Of a stretch of 64,000 bases of DNA, positions 1 through 9,257 are shown piece after piece (positions within the stretch are counted from its first letter, which is position 1; every line of letters begins with the position of its first letter). Source of the stretch: Arthrobacter pigmenti. Lineage in GTDB: Bacteria > Actinomycetota > Actinomycetes > Actinomycetales > Micrococcaceae. The stretch spans positions 1,984,001 to 2,048,000 of the forward strand of contig NZ_JAATJL010000001.1 in the NCBI RefSeq assembly GCF_011927905.1. Reading direction: 5' to 3'. A model generated the notes under the pieces. The model was not told the DNA's origin, did no database searches, and saw only the letters and a list, made by a program, of their open reading frames with translations. The position numbers were made by a program, and so were the translations under genes.

Positions 1-2813
1 CCGGCTGTGCCGTTGAAGACGCTCTGGCCGTTGATGCCCGCCGGGTCCACCGAGTTGGTGGTCCGGTAACGGATGGTCCCATCCGGCATCCGGATAAGCA
101 AAGCCTCTTCGTCGCATTCCGAGAGTGCATCGTCGAGGACCGTGGTCCCGTTGAACTGCAGGCGTCCGAGCTCGAACTTGCAGTCCGAGGTGCCGAAGAC
201 GTCCGCCTTCAGGGCCGTTGCGCTCGTGTTCCGCATGATCATCTCGGCGAAGGAGTTGCCTTCGAGCTGACCCAGCAGGTTCATGCCCGGCGTGCGTGCC
301 AGGTAGTAGAACCGGTCGCCGTTCTGCAGGTCCAGCATCTGCTGCTCGAACACGTAGTTGAAGGTTGAGCCAAGCAGGCCGCCGAACAGGTTGGTGCGTT
401 CGGCGAGGCCACCCATCCAGAGGTCGATATGGTTCAGGCCGGTTTCCTTGCCCGCCCAGGTGCCGGTCGATCCCATGAAGTCTCCGGAGTCGGCGGGCAC
501 AGTGCCCTCCGCCGCGTCGATCGGTGGGTCCACAATCAGGGTGGCTGCGTCCCGCCTGCCCTTCAGCGTGGTCTCGGCGGTGATCGTCGGGTGCTGGCCG
601 TAAGCCGCCACGAAGTTGATCAGCGACTCCGGGTGCTTCAGGTTCAGGCCAAAATCGATCCAGTTGGTGTACGGCTTGAGCTGGCTGTCGTTGGTCTCGT
701 TGTAGATTTCCCGGCGCAGGTTGTTCAGCGACGGGATACCCGTTTCCCTGGCACGCGCGATGTTGATCGCGGCGAGGTCCAGCGGGAGGCCCAGCAAGTT
801 GTTCCGCAGCGTCTCTGTGACGAACTCGTCGAGTTCGTTGCCGACCTGGTCGGACATGCCCATGGCGATCGCACCGGCCGCGTCCTTCGAGGAGAGCCTG
901 CCTGCCGTGCCGCCGTCGTAATATTCGGGCGGGTTGAGGAACGCGTCGAGCAGCGGTACGTCGTTGGTCGAACCGTCGGTGTTGGTACGGGACACCGTGT
1001 CTGTGAGCATCGAGTGGCCGAAGCGGTATACCGCGTGGGCGAACTCGGCGGTGATCGCGGGATCGACGTCGTCGTGATAGGTGGAGAAGGGCTCGAGCAG
1101 CGGCTGGACCTTCCGTGCGAACTCCTCGAACGCAAGGTGCTGGTACTCCATTTCGGTGACGAAGCGGGCTGCCTGGAAGAGGCGTTCACCGTTCCAGCCG
1201 CCGGCACCGGTTGCGCTCTTCCATTCGGCGAGCGCGGCTACTCCGCGGGCTGAGGTATCGGAGGCGAGCGTGTTCTTGATGTCTTCGAGGAGCCGGTTGT
1301 GCTCGGAGTGGAACACTTGATGGATCATCGTCAGGGCGACGTTCTCGTTGAGCCGACCGTCACCGGCAACGAAGTGCGCATCAAGCATCTCGTTGTCGTA
1401 GGTGGTGGGGGTGGGAGGCCCCGGCGGGTTGATGATGTCATCAGTATCCGCCGTCTTTGCGGTGGACGGTACGGACTGGTGCGCGATGTCGTCGAGGAAC
1501 GACTCATTGACGCGCAATGCGTTCTCCGGAACTGCTACGGGTGCCACCTTGTTGCCTTCGACCATCCCGGTCGAAGTCACGAACTGCGGCAGGCCGCGAG
1601 CCGGGCCCGGAATGAAGTTGCCGTAAGGATCGACGGCGATCATCGGGACACGGTGCACGTCCATGTCCGCAAGTTGCAGGCCGAGCTTTGAGGCTGCCTG
1701 GTCTTTCAGCATCTTCCAGGTGCCCATGCCGCCGTCGGGTGATTCGAGCAGCGCGCCGGTCGAAACGGGCCGACCGTCAGCGTTGTTGGCGTACTCACGC
1801 AGGAAAACGTGGTGTGACGGGTCGGAGCTGTACGTCTGGGACTGATCCACGAGGGGTCCGGTGCGGTTGGTGGCCTCGCGGACGTCATCCGCTGTTCCGG
1901 GGACGCCGTCCTCACCGGGCTGGTTGGTTGCCCGGGTCAGCACCATGAAGCGCTGCCGTTCTGGAATGTTCCTCTCGGCAATCAGCGGATCATCCGGCTG
2001 CAGGGGGATGAAGACGGAGTTTCCTGACTTGTTGACCAGATCCAGGCCGTGGTCGAAGAACTGACCGAAGATCGTGAACAGCGAGTTGTACGGCGGGGAG
2101 AGCCCGACGTCGGTGGTGATGTTCGGGATGAACAGCGTTTCACCGGCGGGTACGCAGCCGGCGGGCAGGCCGTTCACGTCGCAGGGGACAACGCCATCGT
2201 TGCCCTGGGAGCGGACGGGGAACTGTGCAGCCGAGATCGCGGCGGGGTTACTGGCCGTCTGGTCGACGATCAGGTTGCTGATGACGCGCGGTTCGGCGTC
2301 GACCACGTTTCCTACGCCGTCGTAGGTGGTGGGGCCGTTTTGGCGGATGATCGCGCCGTCGTCGGCGTCGAGGTATTCGGGTGTGGTGAGACGCGGGAAC
2401 AGCCGGTTGGAGGTTGCAAAGTCCTCACGGCCGTCCTGGAGGTTGTTGCAGGAGCCGTCCACGGTCCGCAGACCGTAGGAAACCAGCGGCCCGGGCACCT
2501 GGTCCGGCCCGGTGCCCAGCAGCGCACCGCAGGGCCCCGTTTCGGAGGTGGTATTGCGGACGTGGGCTTCGGCGATTTTGATCTGCCGGAGAATGAAGGC
2601 CAGGTCCGATGCGGTGACGGTGAAGCCCTGTCCCACGGGAGCCGCCTGTGCCGGCCCCGCGACCATCGGCAGCCCGACGCCGGTGAGCATCAGTAGCGAT
2701 GACAGCGCCGCAACGCTCCGCCGGAACCGGAACTTTCCGGGTGGCCGGGGTTCAGCTGGGCTGGTGCTGTGGGGTGGTTCCTTGCTGGTGCTTCCTGACG
2801 TTGCCGAGTGCAT
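1..2813 (-). CDS. Secreted animal-type heme peroxidase (3' end outside window)
   Basis: The frame is open from an ATG at 2813 to the left edge, about 937 codons with no stop inside the window. A strong Shine-Dalgarno (GGGAGG) lies 4 bases before the ATG. Residues 1-59 look like a secretion signal: Arg-rich n-region, hydrophobic core, then AQA before AP. Signature motifs of the animal heme peroxidase superfamily are present: FGQFFDH (distal His, about residue 255), GDGRLNEN (catalytic Arg and haem-linking Glu positions, about 485-491), SEHNRLL (about 503-509) and YRFGHSM (proximal His, about 600). It probably oxidises halides or phenolic substrates with peroxide outside the cell; the substrate cannot be told. 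The C-terminus, where calcium-binding repeats sometimes occur, is not visible. The divergent neighbour is a signal peptidase I. Confidence 0.9.
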   Translation of the reverse strand, partial: MHSATSGSTSKEPPHSTSPAEPRPPGKFRFRRSVAALSSLLMLTGVGLPMVAGPAQAAPVGQGFTVTASDLAFILRQIKIAEAHVRNTTSETGPCGALLGTGPDQVPGPLVSYGLRTVDGSCNNLQDGREDFATSNRLFPRLTTPEYLDADDGAIIRQNGPTTYDGVGNVVDAEPRVISNLIVDQTASNPAAISAAQFPVRSQGNDGVVPCDVNGLPAGCVPAGETLFIPNITTDVGLSPPYNSLFTIFGQFFDHGLDLVNKSGNSVFIPLQPDDPLIAERNIPERQRFMVLTRATNQPGEDGVPGTADDVREATNRTGPLVDQSQTYSSDPSHHVFLREYANNADGRPVSTGALLESPDGGMGTWKMLKDQAASKLGLQLADMDVHRVPMIAVDPYGNFIPGPARGLPQFVTSTGMVEGNKVAPVAVPENALRVNESFLDDIAHQSVPSTAKTADTDDIINPPGPPTPTTYDNEMLDAHFVAGDGRLNENVALTMIHQVFHSEHNRLLEDIKNTLASDTSARGVAALAEWKSATGAGGWNGERLFQAARFVTEMEYQHLAFEEFARKVQPLLEPFSTYHDDVDPAITAEFAHAVYRFGHSMLTDTVSRTNTDGSTNDVPLLDAFLNPPEYYDGGTAGRLSSKDAAGAIAMGMSDQVGNELDEFVTETLRNNLLGLPLDLAAINIARARETGIPSLNNLRREIYNETNDSQLKPYTNWIDFGLNLKHPESLINFVAAYGQHPTITAETTLKGRRDAATLIVDPPIDAAEGTVPADSGDFMGSTGTWAGKETGLNHIDLWMGGLAERTNLFGGLLGSTFNYVFEQQMLDLQNGDRFYYLARTPGMNLLGQLEGNSFAEMIMRNTSATALKADVFGTSDCKFELGRLQFNGTTVLDDALSECDEEALLIRMPDGTIRYRTTNSVDPAGINGQSVFNGTA

Positions 2814-2960
2814 GATTCCTCCCAAGATCGTGCCGGCGCAGTCCTGCCGGTGCCGCAAGAATCCCGTACAGGCGTTATGAATTCCTTGGAGGGGTCAGGG
2901 TTTCCCCAAGCAGGCAGGCGGATGATCGGAAGCATCCAGCCACACTCGGGAGCACATTTC

Positions 2961-3458
2961 ATGGGTAGTCACCTGCAGACCCGTCCAAGCGCAACACGGC
3001 GTTCGCGGACCGTACCGGTTCTTGTCATTGCGGCGTTGGTGCTGCTTGCGGTGAGGCTGTGGGTGGTGGAGCCACTGCTGGTGTCATCGTCGAGCATGGA
3101 ACCGACCGTCGCTGAGGGCAGCGTCGTGCTGCTCTACCGGCACGGTGAGGTGACGCAAGGTTCACTGGTGTCCTTCGCGAACCCCACCGAATCCGGGACC
3201 ATGCTCAAGCGCGTGGTGGCCACGGGCGGGCAGAGCGTTGCGATCAAGGACGCACTGCTCTACGTGGACGGCGTCGAGGTGCGGGAGCCGTTTGTGGACC
3301 ATTCCCGGATCGACGGAACGTACTTCGGCCCGGTCACGGTCCCGGCGGGTCACGTCTTTGTCCTGGGAGATAACCGCGATACCTCGATTGACTCACGGGA
3401 GTACGGCGCCCTGCCGCTGGAGAGCATCGAGGCGACGGTCATCTGGCCGCTGCCGTAA
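2961..3458 (+). CDS. lepB: Signal peptidase I
   Basis: A 165-residue type I signal peptidase, which cleaves Sec and Tat signal peptides on the outer face of the membrane. One N-terminal membrane segment (about 18-36) is followed by SSSSMEPT with the nucleophile Ser about 45, then MLKRVVA with the general-base Lys about 83, and the family box LGDNRDTSIDS near the C-terminus. The start at 2961 is chosen because a GGGAG sits 8 bases upstream; the frame is open further upstream to 2808 but those starts lack a ribosome site. The gene diverges from the secreted peroxidase at 2813, and upstream starts would overlap that gene's promoter. It is short for the family, as is common for accessory Gram-positive SPases. 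Confidence 0.92.
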   Translation: MGSHLQTRPSATRRSRTVPVLVIAALVLLAVRLWVVEPLLVSSSSMEPTVAEGSVVLLYRHGEVTQGSLVSFANPTESGTMLKRVVATGGQSVAIKDALLYVDGVEVREPFVDHSRIDGTYFGPVTVPAGHVFVLGDNRDTSIDSREYGALPLESIEATVIWPLP

Positions 3459-3505
3459 CTTTTTGGCGTGATGGCCCAACGTGTTGGATTCGGTTCCCGG
3501 AAACA

Positions 3506-3543
3506 CTGCTGCCCGCCGGGTCCGGAGACTCGGCGGGCAGCAG
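3506..3543. terminator. Bidirectional terminator between lepB and serA
   Basis: A perfect 13-bp inverted repeat (CTGCTGCCCGCCG and its complement, 3506-3518 and 3531-3543) with a 12-base loop lies between the convergent lepB and serA genes. No long T tract is present on either side. Confidence 0.7.
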
Positions 3544-3558
3544 TTACAGGTGAAACGA

Positions 3559-5148
3559 CTAGTCCTGCAGGTCAACCTCACGTGCAACCGTTGCGCCGAT
3601 GGCGTCCTTGAGGTTTTCCAGCACGTCCTGCGGCACCGAGCTGTCCACGGCGAGCAGCGAAAGGGCCTGGCCGCCCTCCTTGTTCCGGGCCACCTGCATC
3701 CCGGCGATGTTGATGCCACGCTCCCCCAGCACCTGGCCGAGGGTTCCGATCACGCCCGGACGGTCCTGGTAAAGGATGACGAGCAGGTGCTCGCTGATGG
3801 GAATCTCGAGATCGTACCCGTTGACCCCCACCAGCTTCTGGATCTGCTTGGGACCGGTCAGTGTTCCGGCAACGGAGATCTGCGAACCGTCCGAGAGCGC
3901 GCCGCGGATGGTCAGCACGTTGCGGTACTCCTCCGACTGCTCAGTGGTCACCAGCCGGGTGTTGATGCCGCGCTGTTCCGCGAGCACCGGAGCATTCACG
4001 TAGGAAACCTGCTCGCTGACGACGTCGGTGAAGACACCCTTCAGTGCGGCCAGCTCCAGCGCCTTCACGTCCAGCGACGCGATTTCTCCGGCTACCTCGA
4101 CTTCGATCTGGGTGAGGGAGTCATGTGTGAGGGCGGTGAAGATCCGGCCCAGCTTTTCGATTAGCGGGATGCCGGGGCGCACGTCGGGTGCAATGACGCC
4201 GCCGGCGACGTTCACGGCGTCCGGCACCAGCTCACCAGCGAGCGCCAGACGCACCGACTTGGCGACCGAGATGCCGGCCTTCTCCTGGGCTTCGTCGGTG
4301 GATGCGCCGAGGTGGGGAGTGACCACCACGTTGTCCAGCTCGAAGAAGGGCAGATCTGTGCTCGGCTCGGTCACGAACACATCCACGCCTGCTCCGGCAA
4401 TCTGGCCCTCCTTCAACGCCGTATACAGGGCATCCTCATCCACCAGCCCGCCGCGGGCGACGTTGACTACGTAGGCGCTGGCCTTCATCTTCTGGAAGGC
4501 GGCGGCCCCCAGCATACCCACGGTTTCCGGTGTCTTGGGCATGTGGATGGTGATGAAGTCGCACTCCGCCAGCAGGTCATCGAGGGACACCAGTTGAACG
4601 CCCAACTGGGCAGCGCGCGCGGAAGTGACATAGGGATCATAGGCGAGGATCTCGGTGCCGAATCCCTGCAGGCGTTCGGCGACCAAAGCGCCGATGCGGC
4701 CGAGGCCGATGATGCCGATCTTCTTCTCATACAGCTCGATGCCGGAGTACTTGGAGCGTTTCCACTCCCCGCCCTTCAGCGCACCGCTTGCCTGCGGAAT
4801 GTGCCGGGCCAGGCTGAGGATGTGCCCAACGGTGAGTTCGGCAGCGGAGATGATGTTCGACGTCGGCGCGTTGACCACCATGACGCCGGCGCGGGTTGCC
4901 GCCTTGATGTCGACGTTGTCCAGGCCAACCCCGGCGCGCGCGATAACCTTCAGCTTCTTCGCGGCCGCAATGGCTTCAGCGTCCACCTGGGTGGCCGACC
5001 GCACGAGGATCGCATCGACGTCACCGATCGCGTCCAGCAGCTTGGAGCGGTCAGCGCCGTCAGTCTGGCGGATCTCGAAATCGGGACCGAGTGCGTCCAC
5101 TGTTGCAGGCGAGAGTTCTTCGGCAAGGAGAACTACTGGTTTTTCCAC
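3559..5148 (-). CDS. serA: D-3-phosphoglycerate dehydrogenase
   Basis: First step of serine synthesis: NAD-dependent oxidation of 3-phosphoglycerate to 3-phosphohydroxypyruvate in the cytosol. The GTG at 5148 gives 529 residues, the usual length of the long actinobacterial form, and has GAAGGA 6 bases upstream; the frame continues upstream to a GTG at 5232 but without such a site. Order of parts: substrate-binding domain; Rossmann motif GIIGLGRIG about residue 147; VNVARGGLVDE; TPHLGAST with the catalytic His about 283; an intervening domain; and a C-terminal ACT domain (YQDRPGVIGTLG...) that usually mediates serine feedback. It lies just downstream of ilvC on the same strand, separated by a terminator, as in Mycobacterium. 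Confidence 0.97.
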   Translation of the reverse strand: MEKPVVLLAEELSPATVDALGPDFEIRQTDGADRSKLLDAIGDVDAILVRSATQVDAEAIAAAKKLKVIARAGVGLDNVDIKAATRAGVMVVNAPTSNIISAAELTVGHILSLARHIPQASGALKGGEWKRSKYSGIELYEKKIGIIGLGRIGALVAERLQGFGTEILAYDPYVTSARAAQLGVQLVSLDDLLAECDFITIHMPKTPETVGMLGAAAFQKMKASAYVVNVARGGLVDEDALYTALKEGQIAGAGVDVFVTEPSTDLPFFELDNVVVTPHLGASTDEAQEKAGISVAKSVRLALAGELVPDAVNVAGGVIAPDVRPGIPLIEKLGRIFTALTHDSLTQIEVEVAGEIASLDVKALELAALKGVFTDVVSEQVSYVNAPVLAEQRGINTRLVTTEQSEEYRNVLTIRGALSDGSQISVAGTLTGPKQIQKLVGVNGYDLEIPISEHLLVILYQDRPGVIGTLGQVLGERGINIAGMQVARNKEGGQALSLLAVDSSVPQDVLENLKDAIGATVAREVDLQD

Positions 5149-5284
5149 GGGTGATCCTTCTCGGTGCTGTGGCAGGGACAGGAGATAAGGGCCTTGAGCT
5201 TGCGTCAAGTCTAATTTGGCGGCAGGGAACACTCACTTTGTTACCCGCCTATCGGCGCCGTTGAGACCGATGACACAACAGGAA

Positions 5285-5316
5285 AGCCGGGTGGACGAAC
5301 TTCCATCCACCCGGCT
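5285..5316 (-). terminator. Terminator of the ilvB-ilvN-ilvC unit
   Basis: An 11-bp perfect inverted repeat, AGCCGGGTGGA with its complement (5285-5295 and 5306-5316), stands 15 bases after the ilvC stop and is followed on the minus strand by TTTCCTG. Confidence 0.7.
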
Positions 5317-5330
5317 GACCCGATCGATGA

Positions 5331-6437
<1,107 letters not shown>

Positions 6438-6472
6438 CTACTGGCTATGCGCTACCGGTTATGCACTACTGG

Positions 6473-6985
6473 TTATGCGCTTCTAAGCGCCCTGTCGCTC
6501 ATGGACTTGGCGCCGCGGCTGATCGCCAGCGTTCCGGACTGGACTATCTCGCGGATGCCGAACGGCTCGAGCACTGACAGGAGCGCGGAGAGCTTTTCGG
6601 CGGTGCCGGTGGCTTCGATGATGAGTGAGTCGGTGGACACGTCCACTACTGTTGCCCGGAACAGATCTGCTGCCTGGGTTACCTGCAGCCGTGTTGCGGC
6701 ATCCGCACGCACCTTGACCAGGATGTGGTCGCGCTGCACGGAAGATTCGGGAACCAGCTCAACAATCTTGATGACGTTGATGAGCTTGTTCAGTTGCTTG
6801 GTGACCTGCTCCAGCAAGTCACCCTCGGCCTCGACCACCACGGTGATCCGGGACATCCCGGGAACTTCGGTGGGGCCGACTGCCAGCGAGTTGATGTTAA
6901 AGGCGCGCCGTGCAAAGAGGCTGGCAACGCGGGTCAGGACGCCCGGAACGTCCTCGACGAGTACGGAAAGGGTATGACGGGCCAT
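6473..6985 (-). CDS. ilvN: Acetolactate synthase small (regulatory) subunit
   Basis: Regulatory partner of IlvB that confers valine feedback inhibition. The ATG at 6985 gives 170 residues and is preceded by AGGAGG lying inside the last codons of ilvB, so translation is probably coupled. The protein opens with an ACT domain (HTLSVLVEDVPGVLTRVASLF...) containing the family's NINSLAVGPTE segment, and has a second ACT-like half with SLIIEATG and LEPFGIREIVQSG. The length is normal. The frame is open further upstream within ilvB but that part has no family similarity. Confidence 0.96.
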   Translation of the reverse strand: MARHTLSVLVEDVPGVLTRVASLFARRAFNINSLAVGPTEVPGMSRITVVVEAEGDLLEQVTKQLNKLINVIKIVELVPESSVQRDHILVKVRADAATRLQVTQAADLFRATVVDVSTDSLIIEATGTAEKLSALLSVLEPFGIREIVQSGTLAISRGAKSMSDRALRSA

Positions 6986-6987
6986 GG

Positions 6988-8883
6988 TTAGTCCTCCTGC
7001 TCCCATTCCGGGGTCATGTTTCGGGCGATCTGGATGAGGTCGTTGCTGACCCCCGAGGGCACCATCGGCCACACCATCGAATCGCGGCTCACCACGAAGT
7101 CGACGACGACGGGGCGGTCGTTGATCTCGAGGGCCTGCTGAATGGTGGAATCGATGTCCTCGTCCCGCTCACAGCGCAGGCCGGCGCAGCCGTACGCGTC
7201 CGCGAGCTTGACGAAGTCCGGAACCCGGACGGTGTTGTGTCCGGTGTTCAGGTCCGTGTTCGAGTACCGGCCCTCGTAGAAGAGGGTCTGCCACTGGCGC
7301 ACCATGCCGAGCGAGGAGTTGTTGATCACGGCGACCTTGATAGGGATGTTGTTGATGACGCAGGTCGCGAGTTCCTGGTTGGTCATCTGGAAGCAGCCGT
7401 CGCCGTCGATCGCCCAGACCACGCGGTCCGGGTTGCCGACCTTCGCGCCCATCGCGGCGGGTACCGCATAGCCCATGGTGCCGAGTCCGCCGGAGTTCAG
7501 CCAGGCGTGCGGACGCTCGTACTTGATGAACTGCGCCGCCCACATCTGGTGCTGACCAACGCCGGCCGCGTAAACGCCCTCCGGACCGGTCAGCTCACCG
7601 ATGCGCTGAATGACGTTCTGGGGTGCCGAAAGGCCGTCGTCAGGCTGCGTGAAGCCAATCGGGTAGTTCTCGCGCAAGCGGTCCAGGACGGACCACCAGG
7701 CGCTGTAGTCCGGAGCACCGGCGCTGCCGAATTGCTCGCGCAGTGCTGCGGTGAACTCGGGAATGATCTCCTTCACCGAGCCGACGATTGGTACGTCGGC
7801 GGTGCGGTTCTTCGAGATTTCGGCGGGATCGATATCCGCGTGGATGACCTTGGCACCCGGAGCGAAGCTGGAGAGGACCCCGGTCACCCGGTCATCGAAG
7901 CGGGCGCCGAGCGTGATCAGGAGGTCGGACTGCTGAAGCGCCGTCACGGCGGAGACGCTTCCGTGCATGCCGGGCATGCCGACGTGCTGTGGGTGTGAGT
8001 CCGGGAATACGCCGCGTGCCATTAGCGTGGTCACAACCGGTGCCCCGACCAGTTCCGCCAGTTCCAGCAGTTCCGCCGAAGCGTGTGCCTTGACGACACC
8101 GCCGCCTACATAGAAGACCGGCCGCTCAGCCGCCAGGATCAGGCGCGCGGCTTCACGCACCTGCTTGGAGTGACCCCGTACCACTGTTCGGTAACCCGGG
8201 AGATCGATTTTCGGTGGCCAGGAGAAGGTCATGGCCCCCTGCTGGGCATCCTTGGCGATGTCCACCAGAACCGGCCCGGGGCGTCCGGTGGAGGCGATAT
8301 GGAAGGCTTCGGCGAGTACCCGCGAAATGTCAGCGGCCTTGGTGACGAGGTAGGAATGCTTGGTGATCGGCATCGTGATGCCCACGATGTCCGCCTCCTG
8401 GAAGGCGTCCGAACCGATCACGGCGCTCGAGACCTGTCCGGTGATGGCGACCATCGGCACGGAATCCATGTGCGCGTCGGCAATGGCCGTCACGAGGTTG
8501 GTGGCGCCCGGTCCGGAGGTCACGATACAGACGCCCGGCCGGCCGGTCACCATCGCGTAGCCCTGTGCCGCGTGCCCGGCACCCTGCTCGTGGCGCACCA
8601 GAATGTGGCGGAGAGTGGTGGAGGCCATCAGCGGATCATAGGTGGGGAGGATCGCACCACCGGGGAGGCCGAAGATGTCATCGACGCCTAGTTCCTCAAG
8701 GGAGCGGACGATCGCCTCAGAGCCGGTCATCTGTTGGGGCTGCACCACGCGGTTGGGGCCCAGGACAGGATTGGCTTGCGCGGCCGCAGTGCCTGTTTCC
8801 CTGCCCTGCTGCGGGGCCGGTGCCGCCGGAGCGGGCTGTTTGGCTGCCATCAGCGCTGGGCTGATGGGCGATCCCTTGGACAT
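6988..8883 (-). CDS. ilvB: Acetolactate synthase large (catalytic) subunit
   Basis: Thiamine-diphosphate enzyme that condenses pyruvate with pyruvate or 2-oxobutyrate, the committed step to branched-chain amino acids. The ATG at 8883 has AGGAAG 8 bases upstream and gives 631 residues, including an Ala/Pro/Gln-rich N-terminal extension of about 50 residues. Visible motifs: [14 protein letters not shown] with the catalytic Glu, TSGPGATN, and the ThDP/Mg motif [12 protein letters not shown] ending in VINN. The C-terminal WPMVPSG is typical. It is the first structural gene of the unit; its leader (8884-9073) holds a Leu/Val-rich peptide and an attenuator hairpin, so expression should respond to branched-chain aminoacyl-tRNA levels. 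Confidence 0.97.
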   Translation of the reverse strand: MSKGSPISPALMAAKQPAPAAPAPQQGRETGTAAAQANPVLGPNRVVQPQQMTGSEAIVRSLEELGVDDIFGLPGGAILPTYDPLMASTTLRHILVRHEQGAGHAAQGYAMVTGRPGVCIVTSGPGATNLVTAIADAHMDSVPMVAITGQVSSAVIGSDAFQEADIVGITMPITKHSYLVTKAADISRVLAEAFHIASTGRPGPVLVDIAKDAQQGAMTFSWPPKIDLPGYRTVVRGHSKQVREAARLILAAERPVFYVGGGVVKAHASAELLELAELVGAPVVTTLMARGVFPDSHPQHVGMPGMHGSVSAVTALQQSDLLITLGARFDDRVTGVLSSFAPGAKVIHADIDPAEISKNRTADVPIVGSVKEIIPEFTAALREQFGSAGAPDYSAWWSVLDRLRENYPIGFTQPDDGLSAPQNVIQRIGELTGPEGVYAAGVGQHQMWAAQFIKYERPHAWLNSGGLGTMGYAVPAAMGAKVGNPDRVVWAIDGDGCFQMTNQELATCVINNIPIKVAVINNSSLGMVRQWQTLFYEGRYSNTDLNTGHNTVRVPDFVKLADAYGCAGLRCERDEDIDSTIQQALEINDRPVVVDFVVSRDSMVWPMVPSGVSNDLIQIARNMTPEWEQED

Positions 8884-8958
8884 CGTTGAACTTCCTTTTG
8901 TATCCAGCGCGGCCTTGAAGGCTGCGTTAATGTTCTGCGCTTTTCCGTTCGATGGGAA

Positions 8959-8998
8959 CAAAAAAACCCCTCAGCCTGGTGGGCTCTGCGAGGGGTTT
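8959..8998 (-). promoter_or_regulatory. Attenuator (intrinsic terminator) in the ilvB leader
   Basis: Read on the minus strand, a 9-bp stem AAACCCCTC/GAGGGGTTT (8990-8998 and 8963-8973) with a 17-base loop runs straight into a run of T residues. It lies after the leader peptide stop (9029) and before the ilvB ATG (8883), which is where a transcription attenuator belongs. An intrinsic terminator in this place would otherwise block expression of its own operon. Confidence 0.82.
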
Positions 8999-9028
8999 GC
9001 GCGTGACGTAGTGTAACCAGTCGGGGCT

Positions 9029-9073
9029 TTAGGCCACGCGCTTGGTAACTAGGACTACGGATACGAGCTGCAT
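9029..9073 (-). CDS. ilvB leader peptide, Leu/Val-rich
   Basis: A 14-codon open frame, MQLVSVVLVTKRVA, runs from an ATG at 9073 to a stop at 9029. Seven of the 14 residues are Leu or Val, far above chance, and there is no Ile. It sits between a promoter-like sequence (9080-9108) and a terminator hairpin (8959-8998) in front of ilvB. This is the standard layout of ribosome-mediated attenuation of branched-chain genes. There is no good Shine-Dalgarno, but the -10 element ends 6 bases before the ATG, so the peptide is probably translated from a leaderless transcript. Confidence 0.85.
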   Translation of the reverse strand: MQLVSVVLVTKRVA

Positions 9074-9079
9074 ACCTGT

Positions 9080-9108
9080 AGTTTTCACTCCCCCGCGAAG
9101 GGTGTCAA
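9080..9108 (-). promoter_or_regulatory. Probable ilvB operon promoter
   Basis: On the minus strand TTGACA (9103-9108), a 17-base spacer, then AAAACT (9080-9085). The -35 box matches consensus perfectly and the -10 box weakly. The predicted start of transcription falls at or next to the A of the leader-peptide ATG (9073). Confidence 0.65.
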
Positions 9109-9147
9109 CCACGGTAGGTTCTGTCTCACTATATGGACACCCCTTCC

Positions 9148-9165
9148 AGTTAGTGGACACTAACT
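9148..9165. promoter_or_regulatory. Palindromic operator candidate upstream of ilvB promoter
   Basis: A perfect 8+2+8 palindrome (AGTTAGTG, GA, CACTAACT) about 40 bp upstream of the ilv -35 box. The heptamer TGGACAC within it recurs exactly 20 bp away at 9134-9140, i.e. two helical turns. It may bind a regulator of the ilv operon; which one is unknown. Confidence 0.4.
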
Positions 9166-9204
9166 GATATGGCCGCGGCGGATCCTGCGGTGAACTCGCG
9201 AGCC

Positions 9205-9248
9205 CGACGACGACGGCTGCTTGCCCGCCCAACCAGCCGTCGTCGTCG
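9205..9248 (-). terminator. Hairpin downstream of ilvD
   Basis: Perfect 15-bp inverted repeat (9205-9219 and 9234-9248, core CGACGACGACGGCTG) with a 14-base loop, starting 10 bases after the ilvD stop codon. No T tract follows, so it may act as a weak or factor-assisted terminator, or stabilise the 3' end. Confidence 0.6.
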
Positions 9249-9257
9249 TACCGGTTA

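Noticed and set aside
429-1253. Long plus-strand open frame opposite the peroxidase
   Set aside because: Shadow of the peroxidase frame; Arg/Val/Gly-biased composition, no ribosome site and no motifs, while the minus frame has a full motif set.
3481-4164. Plus-strand open frame over serA
   Set aside because: Antisense to the ACT domain of SerA, with no ribosome site; composition typical of a complementary shadow.
8884-9108. T-box or other riboswitch in front of ilvB
   Set aside because: No T-box sequence or specifier stem-loop is seen; a Leu/Val-rich leader peptide and terminator explain the region better.
9134-9165. TGGACAC repeats as insertion-sequence ends
   Set aside because: The copies are only 20 bp apart with no transposase or target-site duplication, so a regulatory dyad fits better.
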